DNA from: Chloroflexota bacterium
GTDB taxonomy: Bacteria > Chloroflexota > Anaerolineae > Anaerolineales > Anaerolineaceae
Direction: 5' to 3'
Assembly (NCBI GenBank): GCA_019136175.1
Contig: JAGVUS010000157.1
Coordinates: 1-6,908 of the forward strand
DNA: 6,908 nt
The notes under the pieces were generated by a model. That model had not been told where the DNA came from and searched no databases. It worked only from the letters and a program-made list of their open reading frames with translations. Below, one piece after another: positions 6,008 to 6,908 of this stretch; position 1 is the first letter of the stretch; each line of letters opens with the position of its first letter. The position numbers were made by a program, and so were the translations under genes.

Positions 6008-6439
6008 ATGTTGCATGAATCCATGGATGCCGGTTTGCAGAAATTAATCGATGGAAATCGCCGTTTTGTCTCTGGACACTTGACAAGCCCACACCAATCG
6101 ATTGAACGCCGCCAGGATATCATTACCCGGCAGGAGCCCTTTGCCATTATTTTGGGTTGTTCCGATTCACGGGTGCCCCCGGAGTTGATTTTTGATCAGG
6201 GATTGGGGGACCTGTTTGTCATTCGAGTGGCGGGGAACATCCTGGATGAGGCTGTGCTGGGAAGCCTGGAATATGCTGTGACTCATTTGCGGGTTCCATT
6301 GCTGGTGGTGCTGGGACATTGTGAATGCGGCGCGGTGAAGGCGACAATTGAAGCCCTTGAATTGCATGAACACGCGGAGGGTCATCTCGGGTATATTGTT
6401 GACACCATCCAACCACACCATCCAACCAGCAGTGGATGA
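6008..6439 (+). CDS. Beta-class carbonic anhydrase, truncated by frameshift (N-terminal 143 residues)
   Basis: Beta carbonic anhydrases interconvert CO2 and bicarbonate at a zinc ion in the cytoplasm. The ATG at 6008 follows GAGGAG (5995-6000) by 7 bases; the ATG at 6004 runs into a stop at once. The active site is complete in this part: zinc ligand C51 with the D53-R55 dyad in CSDSRVPPE, and H104 and C107 in GHCECGAVKA. The family's RVAGN block (73-77) and SLEYAV are also present. The frame breaks after residue 136 (DTIQP) at a 13-base tandem duplication (6403-6428). The translation then runs HHPTSSG to a TGA ending at 6439. The missing third normally contributes helices and a strand to the obligate dimer, so this product is probably unstable or inactive. 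Removing one repeat copy restores a 199-residue protein, the normal family length. A sequencing or assembly error remains possible. Confidence 0.85.
   Translation: MLHESMDAGLQKLIDGNRRFVSGHLTSPHQSIERRQDIITRQEPFAIILGCSDSRVPPELIFDQGLGDLFVIRVAGNILDEAVLGSLEYAVTHLRVPLLVVLGHCECGAVKATIEALELHEHAEGHLGYIVDTIQPHHPTSSG
6403..6428 (+). repeat. Exact 13-base tandem duplication disrupting the carbonic anhydrase gene
   Basis: CACCATCCAACCA occurs twice head to tail (6403-6415 and 6416-6428) with no mismatch. One copy reads DTIQP in frame and continues naturally into AVDDAEHLEGDL. Two copies add 13 bases and shift the frame by one. This is the shape of a replication-slippage duplication and could revert by losing one copy. 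Confidence 0.9.
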
Positions 6440-6620
6440 TGCGGAGCACCTGGAAGGGGACCTGATCGATTGCGCCATCCATGCAAATGTGGACCGGATT
6501 ATTCAGCACCTGATGCAAAGCGAGCCGGTGATCTCCTCTGCAATGAACGAGGGGAAGCTGCATATTGTTGCCGGGTTTTACGATTTGAAAACCGGGCTGG
6601 TTGAGTTCTCCTCTCCATAA
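6429..6620 (+). pseudogene. Out-of-frame C-terminal segment of the beta-carbonic anhydrase
   Basis: From 6429 the reading frame one register over encodes AVDDAEHLEGDLIDCAIHAN and on through LHIVAGFYDLKTGLVEF to a stop at 6618-6620. These 63 residues are the expected C-terminal third of a beta carbonic anhydrase: NV.R...L....P.i...v..GkL.ivGa.YdL.tG.V.f. The segment has no plausible start of its own; an ATG at 6348 lies inside the upstream coding region in the wrong frame and lacks a ribosome binding site. The sequence shows no further stops or frameshifts, so the break is recent or artefactual. Confidence 0.85.
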
Positions 6621-6697
6621 TTTCTGGTAATTCAACAAATGATCTTGTGGTGAATGACGGTTTGGCGTGGTGTTGGAGAATGTTGGAAATCCCTAAA

Positions 6698-6703
6698 TAT
6701 AAT
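6698..6703 (+). promoter_or_regulatory. Candidate -10 element for the flavodoxin gene
   Basis: TATAAT lies 91 bases before the flavodoxin ATG. The only -35-like hexamer nearby is TTGGAG (6673-6678), 19 bases upstream and matching three of six consensus positions. Just downstream, ACAGGT (6722-6727) and ACCTGT (6741-6746) form a small inverted repeat in the leader. Weak evidence overall. Confidence 0.35.
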
Positions 6704-6794
6704 AGTGATTGAGATCAAAGAACAGGTAAATCCAACCCGGACCTGTGCGTACCACTGGAAGCACGATCCCTGGTTGCGTTGAAAGGAGAAAGGA

Positions 6795-6908
6795 ATGGCA
6801 TTTTCAATTCTGTTGGGATATGCAACCCGGTATGGTTCCACCAAGGAAGCCGCCGATGTGGTTGCTGCAACGTTGCAAGAAGCCGGTTTCCAGGTGGATC
6901 TTCAACCG
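6795..6908 (+). CDS. Flavodoxin-domain protein, 3'-partial (first 38 codons)
   Basis: The ATG at 6795 follows AAAGGAG (6782-6788) by 6 bases, and the frame is open to the right edge. The visible N-terminus has the opening strand SILLGYAT and the FMN phosphate-binding loop ATRYGSTKE, then the helix AADVVAATLQEAGF and second strand QVDLQ. This is the canonical start of the flavodoxin fold. Such proteins carry FMN and move electrons. Single-domain relatives in this style are often annotated as flavodoxin or as menaquinone-dependent protoporphyrinogen oxidase-like (HemG); the visible part cannot separate these. It follows the broken carbonic anhydrase by 174 bases and probably has its own promoter. 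Confidence 0.8.
   Translation, partial: MAFSILLGYATRYGSTKEAADVVAATLQEAGFQVDLQP

Noticed and set aside
6348..6620. Separate 90-residue gene from the ATG at 6348
   Set aside because: Its first part is the carbonic anhydrase coding region read in the wrong frame. Only 6429-6620 is real coding sequence, and it belongs to the same broken gene.
1..6908. CRISPR array, tRNA or rRNA genes, transposase
   Set aside because: I looked for spaced direct repeats, tRNA-like cloverleaf ends and transposase motifs on both strands and saw none.

Overview
This window most likely comes from a free-living bacterium of the Chloroflexota (Anaerolineae-like). That placement is inference from protein style: a lipoprotein with a Thr/Pro-rich linker and a WD40-like propeller, an ARSWASWRAFH-type acetyltransferase, and a membrane methyltransferase of the ICMT/PEMT type. 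No marker gene (rRNA, ribosomal protein) is present to confirm it.

Left part (1-1801). A GNAT acetyltransferase running in from the left edge is followed by a 151-base structured element (462-612). Its ends, GCCCAAC and GTTGGAT, fit the integron attC boxes RYYYAAC and GTTRRRY, and the interior folds back on itself. Thirty bases later starts a nucleotidyltransferase-fold protein with aminoglycoside/lincosamide-nucleotidyltransferase-like motifs. A weaker hairpin follows its stop codon. The layout (short promoterless genes, each followed by a recombination-site-like hairpin) looks like a fragment of a gene-cassette array. No integrase is visible. The rest of this part (about 1510-1801) holds no convincing gene.

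Middle part (1802-4457). A plus-strand membrane methyltransferase faces a long minus-strand lipoprotein gene. The lipoprotein has a consensus-like promoter (TTGACA / TATAAT, 19-base spacer) in an AT-rich divergent intergenic region. The same region carries a plus-strand promoter for the next gene.

Right part (4458-6908). All genes are on the plus strand: an SDR oxidoreductase with a complete Asn-Ser-Tyr-Lys tetrad, a strong stem-loop terminator, a small conserved protein of unknown function (DUF7000-like, as I recall it), a beta-class carbonic anhydrase, and the first 38 codons of a flavodoxin-domain protein. The carbonic anhydrase is broken by an exact 13-base tandem duplication that shifts the frame. 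Removing one copy restores a normal 199-residue protein.

The genes do not form one pathway. The small conserved protein and the carbonic anhydrase may be co-transcribed (50-base gap); the others appear to be separate units. The two observations most worth following up are the attC-like element with its two flanking genes and the duplication-disrupted carbonic anhydrase.
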